Shown piece by piece: positions 4,060 to 6,530 of a stretch of DNA of 6,530 nt. The DNA is taken from contig JAZOOX010000016.1 of the NCBI GenBank assembly GCA_045655245.1, forward strand, positions 1 to 6,530, in the 5' to 3' direction. Below the pieces are notes generated by a model. It did no database searches and was not told where the DNA came from. It worked only from the letters and a program-made list of their open reading frames with translations. Position numbers and translations under genes: made by a program. This stretch comes from RGIG8785 sp045655245 (lineage in GTDB: Bacteria > Bacillota > Clostridia > RGIG8785). How positions within the stretch are numbered: position 1 is the stretch's first letter; every line of letters begins with the position of its first letter.

Positions 4060-6530
4060 CGTTTACATAAGGTCGGATGTTCGCTATCATGACCAACCGA
4101 CTGGCTGAAAGTCCAGCAACGCTCGCACTTTTCACCATCTGCAACTTCAACAGCGATTTTCAGACCGCTCTCACCTTCGACTGCGCCGTCGGGAGCAGTT
4201 TCGCTCAGTTCGACCTGCGATACAATGAAGATACTTGCAAGCATATCACGGTACTCATCCAGCAAAGCGGCGTTCGTGGCGTTTGCCTGAATCATTACCT
4301 TAGCCCCCAAAGACTGACCAATCAATTTTTGAGCACGAGCAGTTTCCAATACTTTAGAAACATCCGAACGGATAGCGATCAGCTGATTCCACTTCTCTTC
4401 CAGCTCAGCATCTTCAAATGAAGCATCAATCGTAGGCATTTCGTTCAGCATCACGTGACGAACATCATCATTCTTCGTGTGGGGCATAAATTTCCAGATT
4501 TCGTCTGCCGTGAAGCAAAGAATGGGCGCCAACATCCGGACGAGTGCATCCAAAATCTTAAAAATTGCAGTCTGTGCCGAGCGACGCTCGATCCCTCCGT
4601 CACAATAGAGACGGTCTTTGATGACATCTAGATAGAAGTTAGACATATCGACAACACAGAAGTTGTGGATGGCATGCAATACAACATGGAATTCGTAATC
4701 GTCATAGCCCTTGATAACCTTCTGGATCAAGCGGTTCAGGCGCATCATAGCCCAACGGTCCAGTTCCAGCATCTGATCTGCGGCAACCATATCGGTTGCG
4801 GGGTCAAAGCCCTCCAGATTACCCAGAATATAGCGGGCAGTGTTACGAATCTTCAAATAGTTCTGAGAAAGATGCTTAAACATTTCTTTTGAAATGCGCA
4901 TATCCTGACGGTAGTCTGCAGAAGAAACCCACAGACGCAGGATGTCGGCACCGTAGTCTTTCAAGATTTCCTGAGGACTGATTCCGTTGCCCAAAGATTT
5001 AGACATCTTCTGACGCTCTTCGTCAACAATCATACCATGGGTAATAACCGTCTTATAAGGTGCTTTTCCGCGGGAGGCGATGGCAGTCAGCATCGAAGAC
5101 TGGAACCAACCGCGGTACTGGTCGTTACCTTCTAAGTAAACATCAACAGGAATGTCATAACCCTCACGGGTTTCACATACTGCAGCCCAGCTGGACCCCG
5201 AGTCAAACCATACGTCCATCGTATCGGTTTCTTTCGTAAATTCGGTACCACCGCATTCGCAGGCAAAACCCGCAGGTAAGATCTCGTCGGCGGAAAGCTC
5301 AAACCAAGCATCTGCACCTTTCGCGCGGAATAAATCAGCAACGATCTTAATGGTTTCTTCGGTTACAATGGGCTTACCGCACTTTTTGCAGAAGAAAATC
5401 GGGATGGGGACACCCCAAAGACGCTGGCGGGAAATACACCAGTCAGAACGTTCAGCAATCATTGCTGTCATACGCTCCTCGCCCCAACCGGGCAGCCATT
5501 TGATGTCCTTACAAGCGCGGATGGCGTCATCTTTTAAAGCATCAACCGAGCAGAACCACTGTTCCGTGGTACGGAAGATGATGGGGTTCTTACAACGCCA
5601 GCAGTGGGGATAAGAGTGAATAATATCCTCGGTAGCCAATAAGGCGCCGCAACTGTTCAGGTCTTCCAAAATTACTTCGTTGGAATCGTCAACATACATC
5701 CCCTCGTATTTTCCGGCATAGTCGGTATGACAACCTTTTTCGTCAACAGGAACGACAATCTCGATATCATATTTCTGGCAAACAACAAAGTCGTCTGCAC
5801 CAAAGCCGGGGGCGGTATGGACACAACCGGTACCGGCATCTAAGGTGACGTGGTCACCGTTAATGACCAAAGAAATGCGGTCAAACAACGGGTGACGGCA
5901 TTCAATCATTTCCAGTTCGGAACCTAAAACAGTCCCTAAAACTTCCCAGTTTTCGATCTCGGCTTTCGCCATAACGGAAGAAACCAGTTCCTTTGCCAGA
6001 ACATAAACTTCACCGTTGGGAACTTTTACAAAATCATACTCAAACGAGGGGTTCAGAGAAATTGCCAAGTTTCCGGGGATGGTCCAGGTCGTAGTAGTCC
6101 AAATGACAAAATAGACGTTTTCAGTAGTGCCAAGTAAGTTTTGGATAACGCCTTTATCGTCTTTAACAGCAAACTTTACGAAAATGGATTTACAAGGAAC
6201 ATCCTTGTATTCGATCTCCGCTTCTGCCAAAGCAGTCTCATCCTTCGGGCACCAATAAACAGGTTTTTGACCTTTGTAGATGTAACCACGCTTTGCCATT
6301 TCTCCAAAAATTTCAATTTGTACTGCTTCAAAATCGTGAGTCAAAGTAAGGTAAGGCTTCTCCCAATTTCCCAGCACACCCAAGCGGCGGAACTGTTCAC
6401 GTTGAGTGTCAACGTGACTGCGGGCAAATTCCTCGCACTTCTGACGAAACTCAACGGTAGACACCTTTTCACGATCCAGACCAAACGCCTTGATCGCCTG
6501 TCGTTCGATGGGAAGACCATGTGTATCCCA
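4032..6530 (-). CDS. ileS: Isoleucyl-tRNA synthetase, lacking its N-terminus at the window edge
   Basis: IleRS charges tRNA(Ile) with isoleucine and hydrolyses mischarged valine. The window holds 832 residues, open to position 6530. Numbering from there, it begins with WDTHGLPIER, the class I segment just after the HIGH motif. About 90-100 residues including HIGH lie outside, given a usual length near 920-930. The CP1 editing domain shows IWTTTTWTIPGN (143-154) and HTAPGFGADD (238-247). SRQRLWGVPIP (367-377) and DVWFDSGSSWAA (439-450) mark the return to the catalytic core. KMSKS is intact at 508-512 (5009-4995). A cysteine set at 381, 384, 424 and 426 suggests a zinc knuckle, and the C-terminal CERCW...CKRC (802, 805, 822, 825) is the zinc finger of bacterial IleRS. 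A GTG at 6464 is internal and not the start. Any T-box leader would lie outside the window. folT follows on the same strand. Confidence 0.97.
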   Translation of the reverse strand, partial: WDTHGLPIERQAIKAFGLDREKVSTVEFRQKCEEFARSHVDTQREQFRRLGVLGNWEKPYLTLTHDFEAVQIEIFGEMAKRGYIYKGQKPVYWCPKDETALAEAEIEYKDVPCKSIFVKFAVKDDKGVIQNLLGTTENVYFVIWTTTTWTIPGNLAISLNPSFEYDFVKVPNGEVYVLAKELVSSVMAKAEIENWEVLGTVLGSELEMIECRHPLFDRISLVINGDHVTLDAGTGCVHTAPGFGADDFVVCQKYDIEIVVPVDEKGCHTDYAGKYEGMYVDDSNEVILEDLNSCGALLATEDIIHSYPHCWRCKNPIIFRTTEQWFCSVDALKDDAIRACKDIKWLPGWGEERMTAMIAERSDWCISRQRLWGVPIPIFFCKKCGKPIVTEETIKIVADLFRAKGADAWFELSADEILPAGFACECGGTEFTKETDTMDVWFDSGSSWAAVCETREGYDIPVDVYLEGNDQYRGWFQSSMLTAIASRGKAPYKTVITHGMIVDEERQKMSKSLGNGISPQEILKDYGADILRLWVSSADYRQDMRISKEMFKHLSQNYLKIRNTARYILGNLEGFDPATDMVAADQMLELDRWAMMRLNRLIQKVIKGYDDYEFHVVLHAIHNFCVVDMSNFYLDVIKDRLYCDGGIERRSAQTAIFKILDALVRMLAPILCFTADEIWKFMPHTKNDDVRHVMLNEMPTIDASFEDAELEEKWNQLIAIRSDVSKVLETARAQKLIGQSLGAKVMIQANATNAALLDEYRDMLASIFIVSQVELSETAPDGAVEGESGLKIAVEVADGEKCERCWTFSQSVGHDSEHPTLCKRCAERVKEI

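Noticed and set aside
4077..4421. Plus-strand frames of about 75-114 codons within the ileS region (also 4665-4892 and 5350-5613)
   Set aside because: All are opposite strongly conserved IleRS coding sequence, with no start signals or protein features of their own.
6462..6464. GTG at 6464 as the start of ileS
   Set aside because: The frame stays open to 6530 and encodes the conserved WDTHGLPIE segment upstream, so this codon is an internal valine.

Overview
The window looks like a piece of chromosome from a Gram-positive anaerobe of the class Clostridia, plausibly a gut Oscillospirales/Ruminococcaceae-type organism. The evidence is a CdaA-type diadenylate cyclase with its YbbR-type regulator, a short-form phosphotransacetylase (fermentative acetate metabolism), the Firmicutes-type tRNA(Met) acetate ligase TmcAL, a folate ECF transporter S component behind a THF riboswitch, strong GGAGG-type ribosome binding sites, and a tRNA with encoded CCA. 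The genus assignment is inference. All genes appear intact except the two cut by the window edges. No insertion sequence, CRISPR array or phage gene was seen.

Left block (1-1918, minus strand): pta is followed after 27 bp by cdaA, which overlaps the first codons of cdaR by 4 bp (ATGA). The three read as one operon driven by a near-consensus promoter at 1948-1976. Pta makes or uses acetyl phosphate, CdaA makes c-di-AMP at the membrane, and CdaR is its membrane partner. No acetate kinase gene lies next to pta on either side.

Centre (1919-3324, plus strand): a 137-bp intergenic region carries two divergent promoters with 17-bp spacers and TG-extended -10 boxes, one for pta and one for tmcAL. 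TmcAL consumes acetate and ATP to acetylate C34 of elongator tRNA(Met), so this divergent pair links acetate metabolism to tRNA modification. After tmcAL comes a lone tRNA-Ala(GGC) gene with its own strong promoter. A long palindrome at 3289-3324 serves as a terminator in both directions.

Right block (3328-6530, minus strand): ileS (isoleucyl-tRNA synthetase, lacking about its first 90-100 residues at the window edge) is followed within a few bases by a THF riboswitch aptamer (3927-4026), a hairpin burying the Shine-Dalgarno sequence (3868-3907), and folT. A promoter overlapping the ileS stop codon would start RNA almost exactly at the aptamer's first helix. When tetrahydrofolate is plentiful, the leader is predicted to shut off translation of the folate transporter.

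The window is mostly core housekeeping genes. Its most notable content is the complete folT riboswitch leader, which a naive ORF call would read as protein, and the predicted switching helices within it. I did not find evidence of a wholly undescribed system.
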